Of a stretch of DNA of 25,008 nt, positions 1 through 7,479 are shown piece after piece. The stretch comes from a virus. The stretch's first letter is position 1; every line of letters begins with the position of its first letter. The DNA lies in the IMG/VR virus record IMGVR_UViG_3300032313_001771, positions 1 through 25,008 of that record; one strand, written 5' to 3'. Below the pieces are notes generated by a model. That model saw only the letters and a list, made by a program, of their open reading frames with translations. It searched no databases and was not told the origin of the DNA. The translations under genes and the position numbers were made by a program.

Positions 1-167
1 ATACGACAATTTGTCATAGAATTTTTGATGGAAAATATTTTCCACCCAAAGTTCGTTATACCGTTGACGTACGACCATTTTTGAAAGACATTCTCAGAGA
101 ATTGACTGACATTTTTTCAGAACAAAGATTATCTTATCAATATTTGGATTTTGATTTGAGTAAGTGA
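1..167 (+). CDS. 3' end of an unidentified phage gene (partial)
   Basis: An open frame enters from the left edge (first full codon at base 3) and ends at TGA 165-167, giving the last 54 residues of a protein. The visible end reads TTICHRIFDGKYFPP..., continues with a mixed charged/hydrophobic stretch and finishes DFDLSK. I do not recognise the family. It lies 34 bases upstream of the helicase gene on the same strand, so a role in replication or recombination would fit the context, but that is only positional inference. The codon use and AT content look like those of its neighbours. The alternative is a chance open frame, which is less likely because it is the only open + strand frame filling this stretch and the coding density elsewhere is nearly complete. 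Confidence 0.6.
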   Translation, partial: TTICHRIFDGKYFPPKVRYTVDVRPFLKDILRELTDIFSEQRLSYQYLDFDLSK

Positions 168-168
168 G

Positions 169-178
169 TATTTAATAA
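169..178 (+). promoter_or_regulatory. A/T box TATTTAATAA ahead of the helicase gene (weak promoter candidate)
   Basis: The 34-base gap before the helicase contains TATTTAATAA, which resembles the TATTTATAA boxes found before later genes but has an extra A. A GGGGAG run lies about 11 bases before the ATG and might serve as a ribosome binding site, one of the few G-rich leaders in the window. It could equally be random A/T sequence. Confidence 0.2.
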
Positions 179-201
179 TACACAGGGGAGCAATACAATA
201 T

Positions 202-1578
202 ATGAACAAAAATTTCGATTACTTAGGAAACACTTTCCAGATTCAGTTATTGAATCAGATTGTGGTAGATAAAGATTTTTCATCATCTATTCTTGATGTC
301 ATCGAGTCCACATACTTTGATAACAAGTATTTCAAAATCATTTTACAAATGATTAAGGAGTACTATGTGAAGTATGAATCAACCCCTAACTTCGAAACTC
401 TCGAACAAATTATCAAGTCTGAAGTTTCTCAAGAATTGGTAGCTAAAATTGTTTTGGACACACTAAAACAAGTTAAGGAAGCACCATTTGAAGGAACACA
501 GTTTGTCCAAGAAAAGGCCTTGAAATTCTGTAAACAACAGGAACTTCAGAAGGCGATGGACAAGGCACAAAAAATTATCACTCAAGGAGATTTTGAATCT
601 TACGATAAAGTGGAGGGGTTAGTTAGAGAGGCGTTACAGGTAGGTGAAATAGAGAAAGGTCAGACGGATATTTTCTCTGATTTAGAAACAGTATTAGATG
701 AGGATTACAGACATCCAATACCTATGGGTATACCAGGTATTGATAAACTACTTAAGGGTGGTTTAGCTAAGGGAGAGATAGGTGTAATCCTTGCACCAAC
801 TGGTGTTGGTAAAACTACTATCTTAACCAAGATTGCGAACACAGCGTTTAACTTGGGATACAATGTCCTTCAGGTGTTCTTTGAGGACAATCCTAAAATT
901 GTTCAGAGAAAACACTTCACAATATGGACAGGTATTCCACCTGATGAGTTGGCAAAACATAGAGAAGATGTAATGTCAAAGGTTACTGAAATACAAGAAA
1001 CAATGAAAAACAAACTTGTATTGAAGAAATTGGCATCGGATACTATGACAATGAACCAACTTAAAAATCAGGTTAGAAAAATGATTGCGGATGGAAATAA
1101 ACTTGATATGATTATGTTAGATTATATCGACTGTGTATTACCTGAGTCATCATCAAAGGACGAGTGGAAGGCTGAAGGTTCGGTAATGAGAGGGTTTGAG
1201 GCTATGTGTCACGAACTCAACTTGGTTGGTTGGACTGCAACTCAAGGGAATAGAAGTTCTATTTCTTCAGAGGTAGTAACCACTGACCAAATGGGAGGGT
1301 CAATCAAAAAGGCCCAAGTTGGACACGTCATCATCACGGTGGCAAAAACACTTCAACAGAAAGAAATGAATTTGGCGACAATCGCGATAACAAAGTCTCG
1401 TCTTGGAAAAGACGGGGTTGTATTCGAGAACTGTAAATTCAACAATGAACTTCTTGAAATTGATACTGAAAGTTCAGTAACGTTCTTAGGATTTGAGGAA
1501 CAACAAGAAGAAAAGAAGAGAGACAGAGTCAAAGAATTGATGGAGAAGAGAAAACAAAAGGAACAACAACAATTATAA
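202..1578 (+). CDS. Replicative DNA helicase, T4 gp41 / DnaB family
   Basis: This is the hexameric 5'-3' helicase that unwinds the phage replication fork with the primase. The 458-residue length is close to T4 gp41 (about 475). Residues 1-150 are a helical N-terminal domain of the type that contacts primase. The RecA-like core begins near 172 with a GIPGIDKLLKGG segment. Walker A is APTGVGKTT at 198-206. Walker B lies in LDMIMLDYID at 301-310. The ATQGNR motif at 346-351 fits the gamma-phosphate sensor, and the TKSRLGKDG segment near 398-406 carries the basic residues expected at the subunit interface. A highly charged Lys/Glu/Gln tail follows from about 431. The ATG start gives a normal N terminus. 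The gene precedes nrdB by 15 bases, so the three genes probably share a transcript. The family assignment is strong. Orthology to gp41 rather than another phage DnaB rests on length and context. Confidence 0.92.
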   Translation: MNKNFDYLGNTFQIQLLNQIVVDKDFSSSILDVIESTYFDNKYFKIILQMIKEYYVKYESTPNFETLEQIIKSEVSQELVAKIVLDTLKQVKEAPFEGTQFVQEKALKFCKQQELQKAMDKAQKIITQGDFESYDKVEGLVREALQVGEIEKGQTDIFSDLETVLDEDYRHPIPMGIPGIDKLLKGGLAKGEIGVILAPTGVGKTTILTKIANTAFNLGYNVLQVFFEDNPKIVQRKHFTIWTGIPPDELAKHREDVMSKVTEIQETMKNKLVLKKLASDTMTMNQLKNQVRKMIADGNKLDMIMLDYIDCVLPESSSKDEWKAEGSVMRGFEAMCHELNLVGWTATQGNRSSISSEVVTTDQMGGSIKKAQVGHVIITVAKTLQQKEMNLATIAITKSRLGKDGVVFENCKFNNELLEIDTESSVTFLGFEEQQEEKKRDRVKELMEKRKQKEQQQL

Positions 1579-1593
1579 AACACACAATTAATT

Positions 1594-2541
1594 ATGGAAA
1601 AAATTTTAATAGAGAATCCCAATAGGTTCGTTATATTCCCAATTGAGCACAATGATATTTGGGAATTTTACAAACAACATCAGGCAGCTTTTTGGACTGC
1701 TGAAGAGGTAGATTTGACTAATGATATTAGAGATTGGAATAATCTTACTGAAAATGAACAATATTTTGTTAAAAATATTTTATCATTCTTTGCGGCTTCT
1801 GATGGTATCGTTAATGAAAATCTTGCAGAAAACTTCTTAAAGGAAGTACAATATCCTGAAGCTAAATTTTTCTATGGATTTCAGTTGATGATGGAAAACA
1901 TTCATAGTTTGATGTATTCATTACTCATCGATACGTATATCTCAAACGAAAAAGAAAAACAACTTTGTTTCACAGCATTAGATAATCTACCTGCAGTTCA
2001 AAAGAAGGCTAAGTGGGCTCTTGATTGGATTGAAAACGCATCCTTCCAAGAGAGACTTGTGGCATTCGCTGCGGTTGAAGGTATTTTCTTTTCAGGGTCT
2101 TTCTGTTCAATTTTCTGGTTGAAGTCAAGAGGTATTATGCAAGGTTTGTGTAATGCAAACAGTTTGATTTTCAAAGACGAGAATCTTCACTGCGACTTTG
2201 CAATTCACTTAGTTAATAATCACTTGGAAACTAAACCATCTGAAAAAAGAATTAAAGAAATTCTATTGTCTGCATTGGAGATTGAAAAAGAATTCATCAC
2301 AGAATCATTACCTGTTTCACTTATTGGTATGAACTCCAATCTTATGAAACAATATTTGGAATTCGTTACTGATGGATTGTTGGTTAAGTTTGGATGTAAA
2401 AAAGAATTCAATGTTGAACAACCATTTAAGTTTATGGAACAGATTGCGGTTGAAACTAAAGGTAACTTCTTTGAGTCAAGAACGATGGAATACCAAAAAG
2501 CGAAATTAAACGAAGAGTTATCATTCGATTCTGATTTTTAA
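1594..2541 (+). CDS. nrdB: Ribonucleoside-diphosphate reductase class I, small subunit (R2)
   Basis: R2 houses the diiron-tyrosyl radical cofactor that starts ribonucleotide reduction in the R1 subunit, supplying dNTPs for phage DNA synthesis. All expected cofactor residues can be placed: D70 in [11 protein letters not shown]101 and H104 in MENIH, radical Y108, E162 in [10 protein letters not shown], and E196/H199 in DENLHCDF. The spacing D70-E101 (31) and E162-E196 (34) equals that of the mouse enzyme, and W34 in FWTAEEVD sits where the radical-transfer Trp is expected. The C terminus ends FDSDF, like the R1-docking tail of eukaryotic-type R2 (usually ending in DADF). At 315 residues it is complete but lacks the long N-terminal extension of animal R2. 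It is followed by nrdA after 18 bases, an unusual nrdB-nrdA order compared with E. coli (nrdA first). There is no intron or intein. Confidence 0.97.
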   Translation: MEKILIENPNRFVIFPIEHNDIWEFYKQHQAAFWTAEEVDLTNDIRDWNNLTENEQYFVKNILSFFAASDGIVNENLAENFLKEVQYPEAKFFYGFQLMMENIHSLMYSLLIDTYISNEKEKQLCFTALDNLPAVQKKAKWALDWIENASFQERLVAFAAVEGIFFSGSFCSIFWLKSRGIMQGLCNANSLIFKDENLHCDFAIHLVNNHLETKPSEKRIKEILLSALEIEKEFITESLPVSLIGMNSNLMKQYLEFVTDGLLVKFGCKKEFNVEQPFKFMEQIAVETKGNFFESRTMEYQKAKLNEELSFDSDF

Positions 2542-2559
2542 TTTAATACTTTTATATCT

Positions 2560-4986
2560 ATGATGTCATTAAAAATTAAAAAAAGAGGAGGGGAAGATGT
2601 TTCATTCAACCCTCAAAAAATTTATAACAGAATTAAAAGAGCTGCTAAGGGTTTGACCGTTAACTCTGATGAGATATTCATTAAAGTTATTACATCAGTA
2701 CCAACTGAAGGTAATATAACCACAAAAGAGCTAGATAAACTTGTTTATGAAATCGCTGCGGCATATACTGGTAGTCACTATGATTATTCTAGACTTGCGG
2801 CTTCAGTTGCGATTTCATCGTATCATAAGGAAACCGATCCAAGTTTTTCAAATGTAATGCATACCCTTCATGTTGATGGTGTTGTTCATGATGACCTTAT
2901 GAATGTGATTGAAAAGTATGGTCCTTCTAAAATTGATGAAGTCATCAATCATGAGAATGATTACAACTTTGATTACTTTGGATGGAGGTCATTACAAGAA
3001 ATGTATTTGTTGAAAACCCCTCAAGGTAAAGTAATTGAAAGACCACAACACATGTATATGAGAGTGGCATTGTGGGTGACCAATTCATTTGAAGAAGCGG
3101 TAGAATATTATCATTCATTATCAAGTCAGAGAATTTCTAAGGCGACTCCAATTATGATTAACTCAGGAACAAAAGTTCCTCAGTTAGCATCTTGTGTGTT
3201 ACATTATAATAATTCAGATTCAAGAGAAGGATTACTAAAAACCTTGAATGATATTTCAACATATTCTTCAGATGCTGCGGGTATTGGATTGTCTATGTCA
3301 AACATCAGAAGTAAAGAAAGTAGAATCAAATCATCTGGTGGTTTTGCTGGTGGATTGTTAAAATATCTTAAGATTGTAAACGAATCATTGAGATTCTTTA
3401 ACCAACAAGGAAGAAGACCTGGTAGTGCTGCGATATACTTAGAACCATGGCACAAAGATATTTTCGATTTATTGGATATCAAAAAGAATACAGGTGCAGA
3501 AGAATTGAGAGCGAGAGACTTATTTACTGCACTTTGGATTCCTGATAATTTCATGAGAGCGGTAAAAAATAATGAAGATTGGTATTTGTTCTGTCCAAAT
3601 GATATTATCAGAGCAGGTATCAAACCTTTACAGGAATGTTTTGGTGACGAATATGAAAGAAACTATCAGTTAGCTGTTAATGCTGGTATTGGTCGTAAAG
3701 TGAAGGCCCAAGAGATTTGGAGTAAAGTAATTGAATCCCAAGTTGAAACTGGTGTTCCTTATTTATGTGCCAAAGATAGTGCGAACAAGAAAACCAACCA
3801 TCAAAACATTGGTGTAATTAAACAATCTAACTTGTGTAATGAAATCTATCAGTATACTGATGAGAACACAACAGCGATTTGTACTTTATCTTCAATCGTT
3901 CTTAAAAACTTTATTGTTGAAGGAAAGTTTGACTACAAGTTATTAATTCAAGAAGTTAGAAAGGCGGTACGAGCGTTGAACAATGTTATCGACAAGAATA
4001 ATTATTCAACTCAAAAAGGTCTTAAAGGAGGTTTAGAACAAAGAGCAATTGGTATTGGAGTACAAGGTTTAGCGGATGTATTCTGTCTTTTGGATTATGT
4101 TTTCACTTCTGATGAGGCTAAGACTTTGAACAAAAATATTTTTGAAGCAATTTACTTCGCAGCAATTACTGAAAGTAATGATTTGTGTAAGAAAGGAATT
4201 AGACACCCTTACGAATTCTTCAAAGGTTCTCCAATGTCAAAAGGTATCTTCCAATTTGATATGTGGGAAATTAATGAATCTGAGTTATTTTTAGATTGGG
4301 AAACATTAAAGAAAGATGTTCAAGAGTTTGGTGTTTGTAACTCCTTATTTACCGCTCAGATGCCAGTTGCATCTTCAGCAAAAATTACAGGTTCATTTGA
4401 AATGACTGAACCAGCACATTCGGCACTATTCAACCGAAGAGTTGTTGGTGGGGAAATTATGATTGTGAACAAGTACTTAATTAATGACTTTGAAAAAATT
4501 GGTATTTGGTCCGAAGATTTGAAGAATGAAATTATTATGAATGAAGGTTCAATTCAAAACATTAATTTCAATCAATACCTTGACCCTGAAGACAAAAACT
4601 ATAACAAAAAGGTTAAGAGAATTGAGCATTTAATTCCTAAGTACAAAACAATTTGGGAGATTTCTCAGAGAGATTTGATTAATATGGCGGCAGATAGAGC
4701 ACCATTCATTGATCAGTCTCAGTCTATGAACATATATATGTCGAATCCTACGTTGTCTAAAATTACATCATCTCACTTTCACTCGTGGGAAAAAGGTTTG
4801 AAAACATTATGTTATTATGTAAGGACTAAGGCAATTTCAACAGGAGCTAAACACTTAGCGTTGGATATGTCAAAGACACAAAAATCAAAACCAAATGTTG
4901 AAGTTCCTAAAGTTGATTATAGTAGTATGAATTTACCACCAAAACCTGAAGGAATTGAAATTGAGTGTTTCGGTTGTTCTTCGTAA
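2560..4986 (+). CDS. nrdA: Ribonucleoside-diphosphate reductase class Ia, large subunit (R1)
   Basis: R1 is the catalytic subunit that converts NDPs to dNDPs. The full length of 808 residues matches class Ia enzymes. An ATP-cone allosteric domain begins at residue 3 (LKIKKRGGEDVSF...), suggesting dATP/ATP activity control. Active-site cysteines are C212 in QLASC and C441 in AICTLSSI, and the thiyl-radical Cys is C426 in the NLCNEI motif with N424 and E428. The radical-transfer tyrosine pair is Y752-Y753. The tail ends with C803-x-x-C806 (CFGCSS), the mobile dithiol that re-reduces the active site. The substrate loop MPVASSAKITGS lies near 601-612. Two ATGs stand in tandem at the start (2560 and 2563) and either is possible. 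No thioredoxin or glutaredoxin gene is seen in the window, so the electron donor is elsewhere or from the host. A terminator follows directly. Confidence 0.97.
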   Translation: MMSLKIKKRGGEDVSFNPQKIYNRIKRAAKGLTVNSDEIFIKVITSVPTEGNITTKELDKLVYEIAAAYTGSHYDYSRLAASVAISSYHKETDPSFSNVMHTLHVDGVVHDDLMNVIEKYGPSKIDEVINHENDYNFDYFGWRSLQEMYLLKTPQGKVIERPQHMYMRVALWVTNSFEEAVEYYHSLSSQRISKATPIMINSGTKVPQLASCVLHYNNSDSREGLLKTLNDISTYSSDAAGIGLSMSNIRSKESRIKSSGGFAGGLLKYLKIVNESLRFFNQQGRRPGSAAIYLEPWHKDIFDLLDIKKNTGAEELRARDLFTALWIPDNFMRAVKNNEDWYLFCPNDIIRAGIKPLQECFGDEYERNYQLAVNAGIGRKVKAQEIWSKVIESQVETGVPYLCAKDSANKKTNHQNIGVIKQSNLCNEIYQYTDENTTAICTLSSIVLKNFIVEGKFDYKLLIQEVRKAVRALNNVIDKNNYSTQKGLKGGLEQRAIGIGVQGLADVFCLLDYVFTSDEAKTLNKNIFEAIYFAAITESNDLCKKGIRHPYEFFKGSPMSKGIFQFDMWEINESELFLDWETLKKDVQEFGVCNSLFTAQMPVASSAKITGSFEMTEPAHSALFNRRVVGGEIMIVNKYLINDFEKIGIWSEDLKNEIIMNEGSIQNINFNQYLDPEDKNYNKKVKRIEHLIPKYKTIWEISQRDLINMAADRAPFIDQSQSMNIYMSNPTLSKITSSHFHSWEKGLKTLCYYVRTKAISTGAKHLALDMSKTQKSKPNVEVPKVDYSSMNLPPKPEGIEIECFGCSS

Positions 4987-4996
4987 TTAAATAATT

Positions 4997-5022
4997 AATC
5001 CCGATATATTTCGGGATTTTTT
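4997..5022 (+). terminator. Rho-independent terminator after nrdA
   Basis: An 8-bp perfect stem (AATCCCGA at 4997-5004 with TCGGGATT at 5011-5018) encloses a six-base loop. The end of the 3' arm merges into a T run that continues to 5022. It starts 11 bases after the nrdA stop codon and separates the replication/nucleotide genes from the structural genes. Confidence 0.9.
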
Positions 5023-5031
5023 ATTTTGGGC

Positions 5032-5040
5032 TATTTATAA
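5032..5040 (+). promoter_or_regulatory. TATTTATAA box, candidate late promoter of the baseplate genes
   Basis: The 9-mer TATTTATAA lies just after the terminator and 29 bases before the ATG of the gp25-like gene. Identical copies stand before two other structural genes (7457 and 16028). A fresh promoter is needed here because transcription from nrdA should stop at 4997-5022. The string is the exact reverse complement of TTATAAATA, which contains the T4 late box TATAAATA, so the resemblance to T4 is in the opposite orientation. No matching -35 element was found here. Confidence 0.5.
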
Positions 5041-5069
5041 GGAAAAACAAGGGACTTATATTTATCTTT

Positions 5070-5540
5070 ATGGCAAACGGAGTTACATATGGTATTAATT
5101 TTCCATTCAGAGATTCGAGACGAGGAGATTATTTAGAGCTTACTCAATTAGCAGACCAACAGGTAAAGTCAGATTTAATTCATTTACTTCTAACCAGAAA
5201 GGGAAGTAGATATTATCTACCGAATTTTGGAACAAGATTATATGAATTTTTATTTGAGCCTTTTGATGGATTAACGTTTGATGCAATTCAATCGGACATA
5301 AGGGATGCTGTTCAGACTTTTATGCCAAATCTTTTATTAAATCAAATAACAATAACACCAGCAGATCCTGAGGAAGAAGTGGATAGTATGATAGGAGAAA
5401 ATACACTTGGTACAAGTGAATCACCAATCTATAGATTACCTGGCAAAGGAACCTCAGAATACACTGCAAAAATTAGAATAGATTATTCAAATAACAGATC
5501 GAGTTTTGCTCAAAGTGATTTTGTTATTATTAATATTTAA
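5070..5540 (+). CDS. Baseplate wedge protein, T4 gp25-like
   Basis: This is a member of the gp25/GPW family, the small protein that links the baseplate wedge to the first sheath ring and starts sheath polymerisation. It has 156 residues against 132 in T4. The diagnostic region is residues 20-98. The helix LADQQVKSDLIHLLLTRKGS is followed by RYYLPNFGTRLYEFLFEP (48-64), which is the family's G-R-x-x-P-x-F-G-x-x-L-x-x-x-L-F-x-P pattern. Next come an amphipathic helix and the PNLLLNQITITP strand (86-97). A short acidic insert at about 99-110 and a beta C-terminal tail make it slightly longer than T4's. It is the first structural gene after the terminator and sits five bases before the gp6-like gene, an arrangement common in contractile tails. 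The family call is strong. Confidence 0.9.
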   Translation: MANGVTYGINFPFRDSRRGDYLELTQLADQQVKSDLIHLLLTRKGSRYYLPNFGTRLYEFLFEPFDGLTFDAIQSDIRDAVQTFMPNLLLNQITITPADPEEEVDSMIGENTLGTSESPIYRLPGKGTSEYTAKIRIDYSNNRSSFAQSDFVIINI

Positions 5541-5545
5541 TATAG

Positions 5546-7384
5546 ATGGCAAATCGTAAAATTTCATATACAACCAGAGATTATCAGGGAATAAGAACTG
5601 AGTTACTTAATTATGTAAGGACTTACTATCCTGAACTTATCCAAGATTTTAATGACGCATCTGTATTCTCGGTGTTTTTAGATTTGAACGCTGCAGTTGC
5701 AGACAACCTACATTATCATATAGATAGAAGTATTCAAGAAACTGTACTTCAATACGCACAACAGAGGTCTTCAATTTATAATATTGCCAGAACTTATGGT
5801 TTGAAATTACCAGGCCAAAGACCATCTGTAGCCTTAGTAGATTTTTCAATAACTGTTCCTGTATTTGGTGATAAAGAAGACGAGAGATATTTGGGAGTTT
5901 TGACAAGAGGTTCTCAAGTTTCAGGAGCTGGTATTGTGTTTGAAAATATATACGACGTTGATTTTACCTCACCATACAATGCACAAGGTTTTCCAAACCG
6001 ACTCAAAATTCCAAACCGTAATGCCAACAATGTCATAATCAATTATACTATTACTAAAAGAGAACTTGTTGTAAATGGAATTACAAAAGTTTTCAAACGA
6101 GTAATAACTCCAAATGATGTTAAACCATTTTTTGAATTGTTTTTACCTGAAAAAAATGTTTTGGGTATTACAAGTGTTTTGTTAAAAAGTGGTACTGAAT
6201 ATACAAATATACCTACTGTCGCAGAATTTTTAGGTACACCTAATAAGTGGTATGAAGTAGATGCATTAGCCGAAGACAGAGTATTCATTGAGGACCCTAC
6301 TAAAGTTTCTGACCAACCTGGAATTAAGGTGGGAAGATATATACAAACATCAAACAGATTCATCAGTGAATACACTCCTGAAGGGTTTAAGAAGTTGACA
6401 TTTGGTGGAGGAACAAACACGGCTCAAGATGCCTTAGACCAATTTACAACTGTAGGGGCAACAATCGACTTACAAAGATATTCAAATAATTTATCTTTGG
6501 GGTCAGCTTTAACACCTAATTCAAGTTTATTTGTTCAATACAGAGTAGGTGGTGGATTGGGTACAAACTTAGGTACAAATGTAATCACACAAATAGGAAC
6601 TGTTTCATTTTTTGTTAATGGACCTTCTGAACTTACAAACTCTTCGGTAGTGAATTCTTTGAGATGTAATAACGTTACTGCCGCAATTGGTGGGGCGGGA
6701 TTACCATCACTCGAAGAAATTAGAAATTATGTTTCGTTTAACTTTTCAGCACAGAAAAGAGCGGTGACTGTACAAGATTATGAATCGATTATTAGAAATA
6801 TGCCTTCTGAGTTTGGTGCTCCAGCCAAAGTATCAGTAACTGAAAATAATAATAAAATATTAATTCAGCTATTATCTTATGATACTTCGGGTAAATTGAC
6901 GAATATAGTTTCGAATACTTTAAGACAAAACATTGCAACATATCTTTCTAACTACAGAATGATGAATGATTACATATCAATTTTCACCGCTGAAGTGATT
7001 GATTTAAGTGTTGAAGTTCAAGTCGTATTAACTTCAGCTCAAAATTCAGGACAAGTAATCGCTGAAATAGTTGACAGAATTTCAACATATTTTAATCCTC
7101 AAGTCAGAGAATTGGGACAAAACGTTTATTTATCAGAGATACAAAGCATTGTTCAAAACCAAAGTGGTGTTCTAAGTGTTTCTTCAATCAAAGTCTTCAA
7201 CAATGTTGGTGGTCAATATTCTTCAGCAGAAACTTCAATGGAATATTCAGACCCTGAAACAAAACAAATTGCACCTGTTAATTCAACAATTTTCGCACAA
7301 CCTTCTCAAGTGTATCAAATTAGATATCCAAATAAGGATATTAAAGTCTCGGTAATTAATTTCCAATCTACAACATTATCGTAA
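5546..7384 (+). CDS. Baseplate wedge protein, T4 gp6-like (baseplate J family)
   Basis: gp6/gpJ proteins form the wedge framework that holds the baseplate closed and opens on contraction. This one has 612 residues, close to T4 gp6 (about 660). The N-terminal signature is at residues 35-100: DFNDASVFSVFLDLNAAVAD, then a helix with HYHIDRSIQETVLQYAQQRS and the YGLKLPGQRPSVALVDF strand. This follows the family pattern in which a helical hairpin precedes a beta domain. Around 402-420 the segment AQKRAVTVQDYESIIRNMP is the typical 'R-x-V-T-x-x-D-Y' element of the J family. The C-terminal half carries the paired small domains, ending with a VYLSEIQSIVQNQSGVLSV element. It follows the gp25-like gene by five bases, so the two are almost certainly co-translated. 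I see no defect in it. Confidence 0.88.
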   Translation: MANRKISYTTRDYQGIRTELLNYVRTYYPELIQDFNDASVFSVFLDLNAAVADNLHYHIDRSIQETVLQYAQQRSSIYNIARTYGLKLPGQRPSVALVDFSITVPVFGDKEDERYLGVLTRGSQVSGAGIVFENIYDVDFTSPYNAQGFPNRLKIPNRNANNVIINYTITKRELVVNGITKVFKRVITPNDVKPFFELFLPEKNVLGITSVLLKSGTEYTNIPTVAEFLGTPNKWYEVDALAEDRVFIEDPTKVSDQPGIKVGRYIQTSNRFISEYTPEGFKKLTFGGGTNTAQDALDQFTTVGATIDLQRYSNNLSLGSALTPNSSLFVQYRVGGGLGTNLGTNVITQIGTVSFFVNGPSELTNSSVVNSLRCNNVTAAIGGAGLPSLEEIRNYVSFNFSAQKRAVTVQDYESIIRNMPSEFGAPAKVSVTENNNKILIQLLSYDTSGKLTNIVSNTLRQNIATYLSNYRMMNDYISIFTAEVIDLSVEVQVVLTSAQNSGQVIAEIVDRISTYFNPQVRELGQNVYLSEIQSIVQNQSGVLSVSSIKVFNNVGGQYSSAETSMEYSDPETKQIAPVNSTIFAQPSQVYQIRYPNKDIKVSVINFQSTTLS

Positions 7385-7456
7385 TAGGTTTATTATCTAA
7401 TACTTTGGTCTATAATTTATGATGTGTGTATTAACTTTGAAAAATTACACATAAAG

Positions 7457-7465
7457 TATTTATAA
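7457..7465 (+). promoter_or_regulatory. TATTTATAA box, candidate late promoter of the 1642-aa gene
   Basis: This is an identical 9-mer to the one at 5032, at the end of a 95-base noncoding gap and 14 bases before the start codon. A TTTG occurs at 7436-7439, 17 bases upstream, reminiscent of the -33 TTTG of Bacteroidota promoters, but this pairing is not repeated before the other boxes. The rest of the gap has only a weak 6-bp inverted repeat (7425-7430 with 7446-7451) without a T run. Confidence 0.5.
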
Positions 7466-7479
7466 ACTAAAGACAATAG

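Noticed and set aside
1594-4986. Intron, intein or homing endonuclease in the nrd genes, common in T4-like phages
   Set aside because: Both proteins are of normal length with all motifs at expected spacing.
7425-7451. Inverted repeat TGTGTA/TACACA in the gap after the gp6-like gene
   Set aside because: Only 6 bp, A/T-rich loop and no T run, so it is too weak for a terminator.
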